64,000 nucleotides of DNA from Molossus alvarezi (taxonomy: Eukaryota; Chordata; Mammalia; Chiroptera; Molossidae), in the NCBI GenBank assembly GCA_037176705.1, contig CM073890.1, forward strand, positions 96,462,591 to 96,526,590, in the 5' to 3' direction. Under the pieces are notes generated by a model. It saw only the letters and a list, made by a program, of their open reading frames with translations. It was not told the origin of the DNA and searched no databases. Of this stretch, positions 34,440-47,075 are shown piece by piece (the stretch's first letter is position 1; each line of letters starts with the position of its first letter). Both the position numbers and the translations under genes were made by a program.

Positions 34440-35432
34440 GCAAAAAAAAAAAGAGGAGGAGGCTGAGCAGGCAAAACCAAAGCATTCTCTCTATAAAATC
34501 TATAAAGTACAATGGAATTTAAGAAGGGGTAGTGAAACTGAGAAAACAATGTAATCAAAACCTTACTGTAAGAAACACGTTAGAATGCTACTGTTAAACA
34601 TATCACTGCAGATATGTTAGCATTTCCATTTCTGTGTTTTCACATTAGCCAGCACACATTTGGCCCATCAGAAGATAAGGAAACATTTTCCAACCCATTT
34701 TTGATTTGGGAAGAATAATTATACATAATGGACTTGATATGAAGTGGAGCTATAAGATATGGGAAGAAAGGATGCTTTGAAGATGTGTAATTATTATTTT
34801 TAAAATGGGTATAATTTCTACTTCCCTAACCTATTAGGCTAAATTAATTACCGTGCTTACTGCGCTACAGGTTCACAGTCCACTTGGTGGCTGAGAACAT
34901 TGCCAGTTACCTTTTTTCAAATTGTGATTTGAAGTTTTCAGATCCTGTCCCAGTGAAGTGAAGGGTGTTGGGAGGTGGAATGGTGTGAGGGATGGGATAT
35001 TAACCATAGTGAGTGATTTCTCTTTAAAGTCAAAAGAGCTATTTAACGAAACAAAATAAAAACCGGACAGTTTCTCAGTTATGTTGTTGCTAATGAAAAC
35101 TATCCAGAAAAACCGCGCCCAAGGGTGACAAACTGTTTCTTGTGCTCATTGATTCTTGAACCTTTTATCATGAGTTACTATGCGGTTCTTAGCGGAAGCT
35201 GCTCTCGTTGAGACCTTGTTTGCGCACCAGGCACTGTGCTAAAGCTACCTCCCCCATCAGCCAAGAGGAGTGAGGGTTAGGCCCTGCCCTCAGGAAGTCT
35301 ACAGCCTAGAATAAGAGGGTTGGGAGTGGGGTTGGGGTGGGAGAGGACAAGATTATTTCTAAGCAGGGCATTCTTTTTTTTTTTTTTTTTTTAACTTGAA
35401 GTACTGGTGCTCACATCTTCATGCACTGGACT
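34440..35432. other. Unique sequence, no gene seen
   Basis: 35,222-35,330 (CACCAGGCACTGTGCTAAAG, then CTGCCCTCAGGAAGTCTACA) resembles the start of an old dispersed repeat whose later part may be at 40,170-40,720. Poly-T at 35,378-35,393. Confidence 0.4.
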
Positions 35433-35449
35433 CATTTTTTGATGGATTT

Positions 35450-35711
35450 TTATTTTTTATTTGTTTTATTCCTCACCAGCAGATATTTTCCCATCTATCA
35501 TCAGATAGAAAGATAGAATGGGAGGGAAGGAGAGAGAGAGAGACAGAGAGACATCGATGTGATAGAGACACATTGACTGGTTGCCTCTAGCATGACCCTG
35601 CTACGGCTGGGACGAACCACAATCGAGGTACATACATTTGACTAGAATCGAACCCGTGACTCACTGGTTCGCTGGCCAATGCTCTAACGGCTGAGCCAAA
35701 CCGGTCAGGGC
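35450..35711 (-). mobile_element. VES-related SINE (type B variant)
   Basis: Same variant as 33,153 (CTATCATCAGATAGAAAGAT, GATGTGATAGAGACACATTG), with the head CTGAGCCAAACCGGTCAGGG. The flanks CATTTTTTGATGGATTT (35,433-35,449) and CATTTTCTGATGGGTTT (35,712-35,728) form a 17 bp duplication with two mismatches. Confidence 0.93.
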
Positions 35712-35728
35712 CATTTTCTGATGGGTTT

Positions 35729-36208
35729 GTAAAGCCTTCTACCCTTCTTGCACTCTCCTGGTTCACCTCCTTCCAAAGGATGTGACCCTGATCTTTGTAC
35801 AGTTGAATTAGTTAAAACAGAAACATCCATTTACTTGAGCAAAGCTGTATCAATGGTGCTGTGAAGGAAGCTGCTGGAATGCGGAACAGTGTATAAAAAC
35901 CGAACAAAAACGGGCCACTGTTCGTAGGGTGATGATCTCTCCTTGAGCTGATGTATGAGGCACAGGATTCCTAATTATGGCCAAAAAAAAAGAGAGATGA
36001 AAACAAATGCTTCTGTTAAAGGATTATATTTTATAATTTTATAGTTTTATCAAATAAAATGTGAGCTTGAAAAGTTTTCAGTGTATCTAGTATTTCTAGA
36101 CTGAAGACTTCTAAAAAAGGGGCTGGAATAAAATCTTTTCATTATAAAAGAAATGTCTATTAATGTCTCCAAAATGATTATATTACCTCTCTTCCTTCAT
36201 CCCCACTA
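35729..36208. other. Unique sequence
   Basis: No repeat or gene recognised. Confidence 0.4.
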
Positions 36209-36241
36209 CCCCCCCCCCCACCACCACACACACACACACAC
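36209..36241. repeat. C-run and (CA)n simple repeat
   Basis: About eleven C followed by CACCACCACA and roughly seven CA units. Confidence 0.9.
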
Positions 36242-36319
36242 TTACAAAGCTGGATAATTCCTGGTTACATGGGCACAGATAGTGAGATCTAGGTAGAAAA
36301 ATTATATTGGACAAAGTGT

Positions 36320-36685
36320 GCACAACTAGTGTGGTCAGATATGAGGGTGTTTTAGGATGAGATTTACATTTAAATTGGTGGACTTTGAAGAAAGCAGATT
36401 GTCCTCCATGATGTGAGTGGCCTTATCCAATAATAGAAGCCCTAATAGAACACATGACTGACCTCCCTAGACCTAAAGGGAGTTCTGCCAGAGATGGCAT
36501 TCAGACTGTGGCTCGTCGTCCCTGAGTCTTCAGCCTGCTGGCCCATCCTGTAGATCCTGGACTTACCAGTCTCCATAATCACACGAGCCAGTTCTTTAAA
36601 ACACATCTTTTTCTATGTATGTCCCCGTCCTATTGTACAAATCCCAACCTGTTTCTCTGGAGCATTCTAATATACTTGTCTGGAT
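36320..36685 (+). mobile_element. LTR-type (MaLR-like) ancient repeat
   Basis: TATGAGGGTGTTTTAGGATG, GTGAGTGGCCTTATCCAATA, TAGTAGAACA-like ATAGAACACATGACTGACCT, TCCATAATCACACGAGCCAG and CCTGTTTCTCTGGAGCATTC give the order of a common MaLR-type LTR. The 5' limit is uncertain. Confidence 0.58.
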
Positions 36686-38889
36686 AAAACTCTAAAACTC
36701 AAGCTGGAAGATGATGCGCATATGATACGTATATGACAGCACCTGAATGAAACACTCAGAAATACTTTCAAAAAGTACCAGAGAACTGGGTGAACAAATC
36801 AATTTGTGATCTATCCCCTTTTATCACAGAGTGTAGTTAGTGCCGAGGACGGGACGCACACACGCCCTTAGGAAGCCTAGTCAGAGCATCACAGGTACAG
36901 TCAGCCCTGTGGTATGTGGTATGTAGTCAACTTGACAATGACTAATTGCCCTTCTCTTCCTCCTCATTCTCATTCTTATTCTTCAAAAGTTATTACTGTA
37001 CTGGTCAAATAAAAACATATTTCTAGACCACATTAGACTATCAATTTTTGCCCCAAGTAAATTTGAACTTGAAAATTTACAGGAACTTGGTATTGACACA
37101 GATGTTGAGATAGGACTGATACCGAACAATGTAAGAATGTACCTGGTGAAGAAGTAACACATTTAGCAGAGGGCAGGGAAGTAGCTTTGGAAAGTGGATC
37201 CATGAGGGCAGAAGCATTATGAAGACAGAAGGAGCTGGGGGGAGACAAAAAAGATCACCCAGAAATGATATTATTAAAACACTAGTGCTTGAGTTGGTTT
37301 GAAAACAAAGCCTCCAGCAACAGTGACTTTCCCAAGTTCACAGCTAGCTCAGAGTGTGTTACACAAGAGGAGAGTCACCTAAGACAGATGTAGAATTTAA
37401 TTTGCTTTAAGGAAAGAATTAGGTAAAAGGCAGCCCTATTAAACCATAGTTCTCTGAGCGCTTATTTATGTACATCTAATAGCTTTATCAGAATGATCCC
37501 TCCCTCAGCATCCTGTGCAAGTATTTTACTTTTTATTTTCAGACAACATTCCAAATTCCCCTACTTGGAAACTCCATTTGGCTAAGACATCCTCTTAAAA
37601 AAAAAAAAAATCAATGTACATGTTTAGGGTTAATGTGACATTAGTCATACAAAGATGTAACGGTTTACATTAGGTAGCTTTCTCCTACACACTAGCCGCA
37701 ATGAGCTTTATTTGTAGAGATGGGGACTTTGTGGCTAGTTTGGGAGTAGGAACTATTTTAAGAGGTGAGGAGGCAGGTTGTCACAGTAAATGGAGAGAAC
37801 ACCAGCAACGGGGGTCCTGGCGGAGGGATGGCAAGTCTGGTGGCTTGTGCCACTCCAGGCGTGGCCTGTGGCCGCACCTGCAGGTTGTTAGAAGTGTAGA
37901 CTCTGTATTTGAACATAGTCCTCAGGTGTTTTTATGCTCATTTAAGTCTACAAAACCCTGCTCTAATTTTTAATTTATTTTTTATTTCTTAGTGTCACCC
38001 AATGGAGGCCCTAACCTAGGAAAACTGAGAAATGCTTCTCTTCTTTTCTCTTCTGCTCCAAAGGACTTCCTGCTTCTAGGACATCAGCCAGTGTCCTTAC
38101 TCCTGCATTTTAACTTCGCTGGGGGTTAAGTAGGCTTTGAAAGTCGCCTGGATTCAGACCAAGGCGTGCAATGTCGGGAGAGGTGTTCCGATCTAGATGG
38201 CTAACTTCTCAAGCACCTCTCAGAATGCAGTCCCTTTACACGCCCACAGAAAAGGCTTCTTCTCAGTTTAGAAAACAAAACTGAATTTTCATGCACCAAC
38301 GTATAAACAGCAGAGTTACTAGCAAATGTTCCATATTCCTATATTTATGACAATGAGAGAAAATTAAATTTCTCAACAAAAAAATTCCCTCAGGATCATA
38401 AATTTATGTATGGCAAATTATGCTAAAATTTTTAAATTTTCCACTGAATGAAGAAATCAAAAAACAACAAATGAGTGGTAAAGTAAGGTTTCTTTGTAGC
38501 TTGCATGTGGCTTAAAGACCGAGGTGTATCTTATTCACCTATCACTAGTCTCCGGAAGTGGGCCTGGAACATCAGGTTGTGAATGAATCAATGAGTAAAT
38601 CAGCACCCAGTGTGATGTTTAAAATAGGTTTGAAGAAAATATTTTTCAAATCTACAAAAATGTACAAGAATGTACTACATCAAAAGAATTATTTAGTAAA
38701 TAGAAGAGGGTGAGTCAGGATGACTAGTACATATGTACTAAATTAAAATGGCATGTTTTGTAATAGTGAAGATAGAAAGTAAGAAACTGATAATGATCTT
38801 TAAGAAACTGCACATTTTTTAGATACATTGAAATAATTTTAACAACAGAAGTAAATACTACACTGAATTAATTTTTTTTGTTTTTGTTC
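36686..38889. other. Unique sequence, no gene seen
   Basis: 2.2 kb without a recognisable repeat. A 90-codon frame at 37,701-37,973 lies in a GC-richer patch and has no domain. A 14-base A run lies near 37,596-37,609. Confidence 0.45.
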
Positions 38890-39200
38890 TGTTTCATTTT
38901 ATTTTATTTTATTTTTTTCATCACCATTGATCCCCTCTGTGCCCTCTTCCACCTCCCCCACCCCCCACAATCACCACACTGTTGTCCATGTCCCTGAGTT
39001 CTCTCTCTCTCTTTTTTTCCCTTTTCTGCTCATCCCTCCACCACCACCGGTGTGCACCCTCCCATCCTCACCCTACCGGAGTTGACTGCCTGCTCTCTAT
39101 CTGAGTTTGTCTTTACTTCGTTTGGTCATTCAGATAGTTTATTAAATTCCACATCAACGAGTGAAATCAAATCCAGATAATCGCTCATTTGTGGAGCACG
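38890..39200 (-). mobile_element. Old L1 3' end, minus strand
   Basis: The plus strand shows a TTTTA-rich tail, a pyrimidine-rich block (CCACCTCCCCCACCCCCCAC) and TTATTAAATTCCACATCAAC followed by ACGAGTGAAATCAAATCCAG, the reverse of the L1 3' end as at 16,480-16,754 but more diverged. The truncation point lies near 39,200. Confidence 0.68.
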
Positions 39201-40169
39201 GCCATCCATATTCATTGTCAAATGTTTAACCTCTAGAGAGGATAAAAACCAATCATTGATTAAAATGTATTTTGAATATTTTATTCTAAGTTCTATCTTC
39301 TAAGATGTAACTATAGAATTAAATTGTCATGACAAAGTTAACAAAGGGTTCTATAGCCCAATGTAAGCCTTTTTTAGGAGTTGTAGTAAATTATTGTTCC
39401 ACAGAAAATCAATTAAATGCCTGAAATGTAAAAATTTTCATAAACTTTTAGTTTTAATCCAATTCAGATCCGCTCAGAAATCTGTCAAGCTGGTCAGTTT
39501 TATGAATGGAGTGAAAACTTTATACACATCGACTGCAACCAGTGCCTAAGGACAAAGGGACTTTTCAGGTTGAATTTTCTTAAAACCTAATTCAGGATGG
39601 GAGTTTACCTTTCACTGGTCTGTACACAGTAAGCACTTATTAAAAAAAAAAGGAACCCAGCGTCTAAATCAGTCCAAGGTTTACTTTCAGTGGCGACACA
39701 GGTTTTCATAGCTACATCTCCGGGAATCTAACCCCTGGATCTATGTGCCCAGGTTGCTTTCTGAGAAAAGTAGTCACTGTTTTTTTATTAGTTATTATTT
39801 TTGTCTTAACACTACCACTTTTAAGAAGTGCCTCCCTCAAGCCTAATGCACTGCAGTTTGTGCACAGAGTTGAGTCCACGTTCTCTAAGAGCACTTTAAA
39901 TCTGCAGGTCATTTAGGTCATACGGCAGCGTGTACCTGGCCAGGGCGCATCACCATACCTAGGGACTCTGCCTAAGCTTCACTCTGTATCAATACCTGAA
40001 TTAAAGCATGTGGTGTAGGCACTCTGGGAACTCTGACCCAGCAAGGTCATAACTCCCAGCCAGAGGACATTCTAGAGGGACTGGGAATACAAGGACAGAA
40101 AACAAAAGAAGAAATATCCACTAATGAGAAGTGCTTTGATAACAATAAAACAATCTGATAGATGTACCT
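39201..40169. other. Unique sequence, no gene seen
   Basis: No repeat or gene recognised. Confidence 0.4.
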
Positions 40170-40720
40170 GGCAGGTAATGTTAGAATGTGTTCTCAGAAG
40201 AAGTCTCTTTAAGGTTATTCTATTTAAGCTGAAATGCAAAGAAGGTGGAAGGTGTGTCAGCATTGGGGTCAGGGCATTACAGGCAGAGAAAGAGCATCTA
40301 CTGCAAAAACCTGAAACGGGCCACAGGTGATCACGCTGTAAAACAGGAAGAGTGGACATGAAAGACCCTGGTTGGGAACGAGGTTAGAGGAGCCAGCAGG
40401 AGCTAGGTGATATAGGGCCATACAGTCAAATGTTAAGGGCCTTATTTTTTTCTAATTAAAAATAGAAAATCTTTGTTAAATTTTTTAACACAGGAATGAC
40501 ATGATCATATTTAGGACTTAAAAAGTGGACCCTGGCTGTTCTGTGAAGGATGCGCTGAGCAGCAGCGACGTTGGAAGCCAAAGCTCCTGCAGCCCAGACG
40601 GGAGATCCCAGAGCTTGGGCGGTGTGGCGGGGCAGACATGGGGCGCAGTGGATGCATTTTAAAAAATAATTTGTAGGTAGAGGCAATAGAGAGGTCCCTA
40701 TAAAATGCACATTCTACGGG
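40170..40720 (+). repeat. Ancient dispersed repeat, family not named
   Basis: GCATTACAGGCAGAGAAAGA, GGAGCTAGGTGATATAGGGC, AGGAATGACATGATCATATT and ACCCTGGCTGTTCTGTGAAG come in the same order as in a widespread old mammalian repeat. No intact frame. Similar short echoes occur at 57,940-58,041 and 59,380-59,950. Confidence 0.45.
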
Positions 40721-40847
40721 GGTCATCTGCAATACTGACAACCATAAAAATAAATTTAAAAAAATGCAGATTCTGTAGCTTCTTACAAGGTTTTATTTCT
40801 AATGACACCATTACTGTATCAGAATATGTATTAGAATTCTTGTTGAC

Positions 40848-41010
40848 AGCCCTGGCCAGTTTGGCTCAGCGGTTAGAGCCTCAGCCTGCGGTCCACAGAG
40901 ACCCGGGTTCGGTTCCCGCTAAAGGCAGGTGCCTCGGTTGCAGTTTGTCCCCGGCCCTGGTTGGGGTTGTGCGGGAGGCAGCCACTCGATGTGTTCCTTT
41001 CACGTCGATG

Positions 41011-41046
<36 letters not shown>

Positions 41047-41116
41047 CCCCCCCCCACCCCCACTCTATCTGAACAAAAAATGGGAAAATGTCCTTGGGTG
41101 AGGATAAAAAAAAAAA
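40848..41116 (+). mobile_element. Young full-length VES-related SINE (type B)
   Basis: Complete plus-strand copy: head AGCCCTGGCCAGTTTGGCTC with A-box-like TGGCTCAGCGGTTA, B-box-like GGTTCGGTTCCCGCT, body GTTGCAGTTTGTCCCCGGCC, a long CT/C tract (41,017-41,064), tail AACAAAAAATGGGAAAATGT and poly-A. A perfect 15 bp target-site duplication, AGAATTCTTGTTGAC, lies at 40,833-40,847 and 41,117-41,131. This copy best illustrates type B in sense orientation. Confidence 0.97.
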
Positions 41117-41279
41117 AGAATTCTTGTTGACCTTTGTGGATCAAACTAGTTTATCTGATCAATGTCTTCATGGGGCAGGGTATGCAGACCCTAAGGTTCC
41201 TTCCCCTTAGGCCTCTGGAAATGAGAAAACTCATAGCTCACCACCGCTTTGAGCAGTTTGGTATATTTTTACAAACTGC

Positions 41280-41420
41280 ATGATTTACTGTTTGCCTCTG
41301 AGCTGTTGAAGAGCAGGGACTATGTTAAATTTATCTTTCTATCACCTGGGCTCAACACAGAATGCAAACACATTCCTGATAAATGCATGCACAGTAAATA
41401 AATGCTGACATGTTACATTT
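41280..41420 (+). mobile_element. L2 3'-end fragment
   Basis: GAAGAGCAGGGACTATGTTA, TATCACCTGGGCTCAACACA and CAGTAAATAAATGCTGACAT fit the end of the old LINE-2 family. Confidence 0.6.
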
Positions 41421-41640
41421 CATTGGCTGCTTTTCTACTTATATAAACTTCATACAGGCTCCTTAAAATGTATCCCATTTGCTATTTTGCTATTCGGCAA
41501 AGGTGTTTTTTTTTTTTTTATTTACGTTCACTTCTACATTGAGATTGCTTGATAACGGAACATTTTAGTTTTAAAATATTTAGCTAAATTGATGTCAGTA
41601 TCAATACATGGATAATTGAGATTTACATTTTGCATTATTT

Positions 41641-42028
41641 TGCAAGCGCTGCCATAACAAAATACCTCAGACTGGGTGGCTTAAATAACAAAAGTTTATT
41701 TGCTCACAGCTGGAGGATGGAAGTCCAAAATCAACGGGCCTGCAGGGCAGGTTTCTCCTGAGGCCTCTCTCCTTGGCTTGCAGCTGGCCACTCGGTCACT
41801 GTGTCCTTGCATGGCCTTTCCTTGTGCGCGCACCCCTGGTGTCTCTCTGTGTGTCCAAACCCCCTCTTCTTACAACGACAGCCATCAGACTAGATCAGGG
41901 CTCACCCCAAAGGCCCCATTTTAACTTAATTACCTTTTTAATGGTGCTGTCCCAAATAGTCACATGCTGTGGTACCGGGGGTTACAGCTTTAACATAATT
42001 TGAGGGGACTACAACTTACCCTATCACA
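41641..42028 (-). mobile_element. MaLR-type LTR (MLT1-like), minus strand
   Basis: From left to right: GCTGCCATAACAAAATACCT, CAGACTGGGTGGCTTAAATA, GCCTCTCTCCTTGGCTTGCA, TTAACTTAATTACCTTTTTA and GGGGACTACAACTTACCCTA. This is the exact reverse order of an MLT1-like LTR. Non-coding; frames of about 75 codons across it are accidental. Confidence 0.82.
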
Positions 42029-42110
42029 TGTATTTTTGTTTGAAATGCTAATTCATTAAAAATAAGAAAAAAGACTTATGTTTTAGTGATGACTCTAGGC
42101 CAATCATTAA

Positions 42111-42130
42111 AACACACACACACACACACA
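42111..42130. repeat. Short (AC)n
   Basis: About ten AC units within unique DNA. Confidence 0.85.
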
Positions 42131-45100
42131 TCCCCTAAGCTAAATATGTTATTTACTGATGAAGAAACAGGCTAGAAGACAATTTGGCCAAGTCCCCAGA
42201 GATAGTGTGATGGGGCTAGGATTTAAGCCCAAACCTTCATGATGTTGAGGCCTGTTCTTTGAACAGCTACATGCTGTCCCAGCCCTAACAGAATGATGGT
42301 GAATGTATGTAATAAAACAGTGCATGCAAACATTTGGCATAGTATCTATCACATAACGACTCAACAACTGTCTGTTGACTTTCCCTCACACTACAGGACA
42401 ATAGCGCTTAAATCACCCTTCTGGTTCTCCTGGTTTTTCTGGAATGCCAATTTGGAACATGCTTCTTTAAAAGTGTCAAAGTCTATTCATTATTTCTGTG
42501 TACATATGAATTCACAAAAGCTAGATAATGAAAATGCTTTTAAATTTAAAAATAGTTTTCACAATTCTAATGCTTAGCAACTAGCTTTAAAAGGGGAAAG
42601 AAGAGCCCAGTAACATTCCTTTTCCTGTAAAGACCACTCTGTTTATAAAACCATCTCTAGCTCTGAGTGCTTTAAATCAGCAGGAATAAAGGCAAAATAC
42701 AGTAAACTCCAAGTCTAACATAGCAGTAAGTTAACTATTCAAGATCTCTACCATGCATAGTATTTACCAATTCCTAGAGGTAAAGGTTGATGGTAAAATG
42801 AAATATATGTTGTGAAATGAAAATTAACTCTGAAAACTAAGAAAACACCCAATAGCTTTACAAATGCAATCAAAGAGAATTCTAAACAGAATTTCTTCTT
42901 TTGTTACTTCACCGGTTACTGCTATCAGTGCTGTCTCGAAATGCCTAATAATAATAACAGTCAAGACTTGGTTATGAAATCTGTGATCTTTTTAAAAATG
43001 CTCCAGCATAGACAGTATAAGATCCCATACGTGTCTATTAGTTTCATCTTTAACCCAAGGGGCAGTTGCCTGAATGGAAATTATCAAGATGAGCAGCAAG
43101 CAATTAATCAGAAAAGGCCACTTTTCATAGGTAACTAATACCAGTGTTTCAGCTACCTGCACTTCAATGTCTGAGGCTTGGCTAATTAGCCTACTTATGT
43201 CACAGCAGTTTTTATCTGGGAGATTCATGGCTTATTTTTGGCATGGTGAGTGTTAGAAATGTGTCATCATTGGTGACATGAAAAGTATTCATGGATCCCT
43301 AAGGTATTTTAGAGACACTTTGTACTTCAGTGTGAACCTGGCCATTCTGAAACGTGCGGCAGTAGGGCGGCATCCGAGGCTGGACTCCTAGATAACCTTG
43401 TATCCATTCATTGGTTCTGCGATTTCCAAGGCACACTGCAAAGGACAGAATCCTGCCTGCGAATTACTGTGTTCTCTCTCTCACACACAAACTTTCATGG
43501 GGAACAGAGAGCTGGCACGTCTACAAGCTTCCAGATCAGGTTGTAAGAACTGTTTTTGAACCTGTTTGTTAAAAAGAGGTTGTTAAATAAATGTCTACGT
43601 GTATGGCAAAATCAGGTCTGAGATTCATTTTCATTACAATGTGGCAGCGTTTGATGGGAGGAGCCAAACTTTCCCTTCCCAAGGTCTGTTGGGGTCAGAT
43701 AGATTTCAAGAGTTGCATATGATCAAAGTGGCTTAGGCCAGTCAGAGCAGCATTTTAATGGATTTTTTCCTTTAATTTTAATCTTTAATTTTCTGTGGGA
43801 ATGTTAAGATGACTCAGAAAAAAATAAAATATATTAATCTTATTAATTATGCAATTCTAAGTAGACCCTTAATAATACTAAACATGAGATCATTTAAATA
43901 AATATTTTCTTTATTTCTTAGTTTCCAATGAACATTCTTTTTCATCTTTCTAGAAAACGAGGGAAAACAACAAAAAGTTGCCTTGAGAATTTAAATATTA
44001 TAAATTAAGAAAAGCTTTGTCCTCAAGGAAGTCAAAAAATTCAGAGGAAAAAAGAAGCAGGAACCAATGCTTTGGCCTTAGTTAAATTTCATAAGCCATG
44101 TTGTTCTGGGTTTGGCAGAACACAAAATGCTTTTGCCAAATTTTTCCCTCATTATTTAAAGCCACATGCTCTATGAAGGGAATTTCATGCATATGTTACA
44201 AGTGTGTTTATAAATACGTTTTAGTAGTAGAGATTACTGAACTAAAGTAACCAAGCCTAAACATGAACCCATTATAACACAAGCCATGGTATTGTTTTAA
44301 TTAATCAGTCACTTTCCCCAGGTATGAGGGACTGGAATTACCTACAGAGGAAATGGATTTTAGTTGAACCATGAGGAATTGAGGTTGAATATATTTATCA
44401 CCACTGAGATTTATTAAGCCTTGTAATATATGGAAGGCTTAGGAATGCCCCATAGATTCACTAGACAAATAAAAATTCAGTTGGAAGGGGATTTTGGCAA
44501 GATGCAATCTCATTTGGACTCAGTTTCTGCTTCTGCAAAATCCAAGGTTTGGTGTATGTTAATGAATCCCAATCTATTCGTATTAAGGACCACTTTTATT
44601 ATTCACTCACTTCCCATGGGGCTTATGTTTCAAAATTTTGCTAAGCAAACTGCATCTAATGACAAATAAATACTTTTTCAGATTTTTATTCATGAAACAT
44701 ATTAATTGCTGCTTTTGGTCAGTGTAAAGTGTTCAGCATTACCACACTGGGTGGATATACTTTTGGCCAAAGTCAAAGAAATTTGATATTTTAGTTAACC
44801 TGTGCAGGTTGACTGTGGTAAAATTTATTATTTGTATCAGACATTTTAAAATATAGGCAGTGCTGATTATATGAGGATAATTGGTTCCAGAAAAGAACCA
44901 TTTAAAGTAAGTCCATGTAAAAGACAGGTCATGCTGCCTTGAAAGTTTAAGCTTAAAATGCTGGAAGTAAGTTTATGTTATTTCAGTTATATTTGTAGCT
45001 AAAGGTATACCTGTACCTAAAGGTGTCAGATTATGAAGGGAGTGACAAGAATGTTTGTTTTATTTTGGTGTTATTTTTTCCAACAAGTCTTCACTTCATA

Positions 45101-45796
45101 TTTAACTTTCTCTGCAAATTTGCAAAGAGGGTCATTTTATTTCTGTGGGGGGATGGGTAATGGGGTTCAAAATAGTCAAGGCCCAAGACCTTCTTAATCC
45201 TTTGATATTTAAATCATTCTGTTTTGCGGACCCATCAACCCAGTCTGAATCTTTGACTTTAGATAGTTGATTTTGTGTTGTATTTGCGTTCAGTGGCTGA
45301 AAGAGTATAACATCTAGTAACTATCAAAGAGAAGAAGCTAGATCCAGTGCTAGCATCAGGATAGAGCAGGGCTGTTTTTATAAGTGGTTAATTTAGGAGT
45401 GATTGTTTTTCATATTACCACGACCTCTTCTCTTTGCAACTTTGTAACGTGGTGCTCCTACCGGGGTTTCTGGAGTAAGGAAAATAAATACTCAGTGTCT
45501 TTCTTCCGTTGGAAAGCATCATTATCTTGGCTGGCCCAGGAAGCCCAGCTTGGGAACCATTAGATCCTTATGATAGCCCTTCTGTCTGTAATACTCCAAA
45601 TATTTGGTTTTCCACTGGTTTTCTGATGTGGGAATTGACAGGCTGAGGAGTTGTTATTTGCAGTAGGTCACATGGCTTACTACTGACCAAAGCAAGTCTA
45701 GAATCTGGGTTTCTGACTTTTTTTGGGACACAAACATAATATTTTGTCAGTTGCAACTGTTTCTGATTTTGTTAATTTGATTTGTGCCTTGCCTTT
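42131..45796. other. Long unique stretch, no gene seen
   Basis: 3.7 kb AT-rich sequence. I recognise no repeat family and no frame longer than about 95 codons. This is the second largest gap between identified features. Confidence 0.5.
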
Positions 45797-46590
45797 TTGC
45801 TCAATGCTACTAATCATCAGAGAGATGCAAATTAAAACAATTGTGAGGTATCAAGTCACACCTGTCAGAATGGCTGCCATAGACAAATTATCAAACAACA
45901 AGTGTTGGCGAGGGTGTGGAGAACAGGGGACTCTAGTACACTGCTGGAGGGAATGCAGACTGGTGCAGCCACTATGGAAAACACTATGGTGTTTCCTCAA
46001 AAAATTAAAAATGGAACTGCCATTTAACCCAGTGACCCACTTCTAAGAATACATCCTAAGAAGCAGGAAACACCAATCAGAAAGCATTTATGCACCCCTA
46101 TGTTCATAGCAGTGCTGTTTACAATAGGTAAGATATAGAAACAGCCCAACTGTCCATCAGTAGATGAGTGGATAAAAAAGCTGTGGTGCATATACACAAT
46201 GGAGTACTATACCATTGTAAGAAAGAAAGATCTCTTACACTTTGAGACAACATGGAGGGACCTGGAGAGTGTTATTTAAATGAAATAAGCTAATCAGAGA
46301 AAGACAACTATCATGTGATCTCACTTATTTGTGGACTATAACGAACAAAATAAGCCGATGAACAAAATAGATCCAGAGACAAGGGAGTAGGGAACAGGCT
46401 GACTCAGGGGGAAAGGGTGGGGAGCAGGAAGAGATAAACTAAAGGACTGATATGCACATATGCACAACCAATGGACACAGACCACAGTTTGCTGAAGGCT
46501 GGGGTTGGGGAGCAGGGAGGGAGGTGTCAGTGGGGGGAAAAAGGAGGGATATCTGTAATGCTTTCAACAATAAAGATAAATAAAAAACAA
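45797..46590 (+). mobile_element. 5'-truncated L1 3' end with ORF2 C-terminal coding remnant
   Basis: It starts in the last part of ORF2 (CTACTAATCATCAGAGAGAT) and keeps a readable stretch whose protein includes [20 protein letters not shown], a typical L1 ORF2 C-terminal motif, before a stop near 46,044. Then come the conserved 3' region (TATCATGTGATCTCACTTAT), a G-rich 3' UTR (46,500-46,550) and CAACAATAAAGATAAATAAA. The tail continues as an A/C-rich run to about 46,620. No target-site duplication could be read. Confidence 0.9.
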
Positions 46591-46811
46591 CAGACACCAC
46601 GACCAACAACAAAAAAAACAGGGTCATTGCCCCAACATAAATAAAATAAAAAAGTCATATCTTTTAAAATATGTTATATTCTGTTACTTTTAATCAAATA
46701 TTTCCTGTCTGGAGATGAAAATTAAGCTGAAACTTTAGACACTGGCACTTCCACTTCAGAACAGCACAATTTGGAACAAGTGAACCAAGGGAATTTCAGT
46801 GGTTAAAATTT

Positions 46812-47061
46812 TTTTTTTTTTAATCCTCACCCGAACACATTTTTCCATTTTTTGTTCAGGTAGAGTGGGAGGGAGAGAGAGGGAGAGCAAGAGAGAGAAA
46901 CATCGACGTGAAAGGGACACATCGACTGGCTGCCACCCGCACGACCCAACCAGGGCCGGGGACAAACTGCAATCGAGGTACATGCCCTTAGCGGGAATTG
47001 AACCCGGGTCTCTCTGGACCACAGGCTGACACTCTAACCACTGAGCCAAACCAGCCAGGGC
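46812..47061 (-). mobile_element. Young VES-related SINE (type B)
   Basis: Minus-strand copy with all type B landmarks (AATCCTCACCCGAACACATT, GTTCAGGTAGAGTGGGAGGG, CCGGGGACAAACTGCAATCG) and a head ending AAACCAGCCAGGGC. The flanks GGTTAAAATTTTT (46,801-46,813) and GGTTAAAATGTTT (47,062-47,074) form a duplication. Confidence 0.95.
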
Positions 47062-47075
47062 GGTTAAAATGTTTT

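Noticed and set aside
40848..40925. tRNA gene
   Set aside because: The head of the SINE keeps A- and B-box-like sequences, but it continues into a SINE body and tail and has a target-site duplication, so it is a retroposed element rather than a tRNA gene. The same holds for the other SINE heads.
45723..46046. 107-codon frame as an independent gene
   Set aside because: Its second half is the C-terminal end of L1 ORF2; the first half is unrelated flank.
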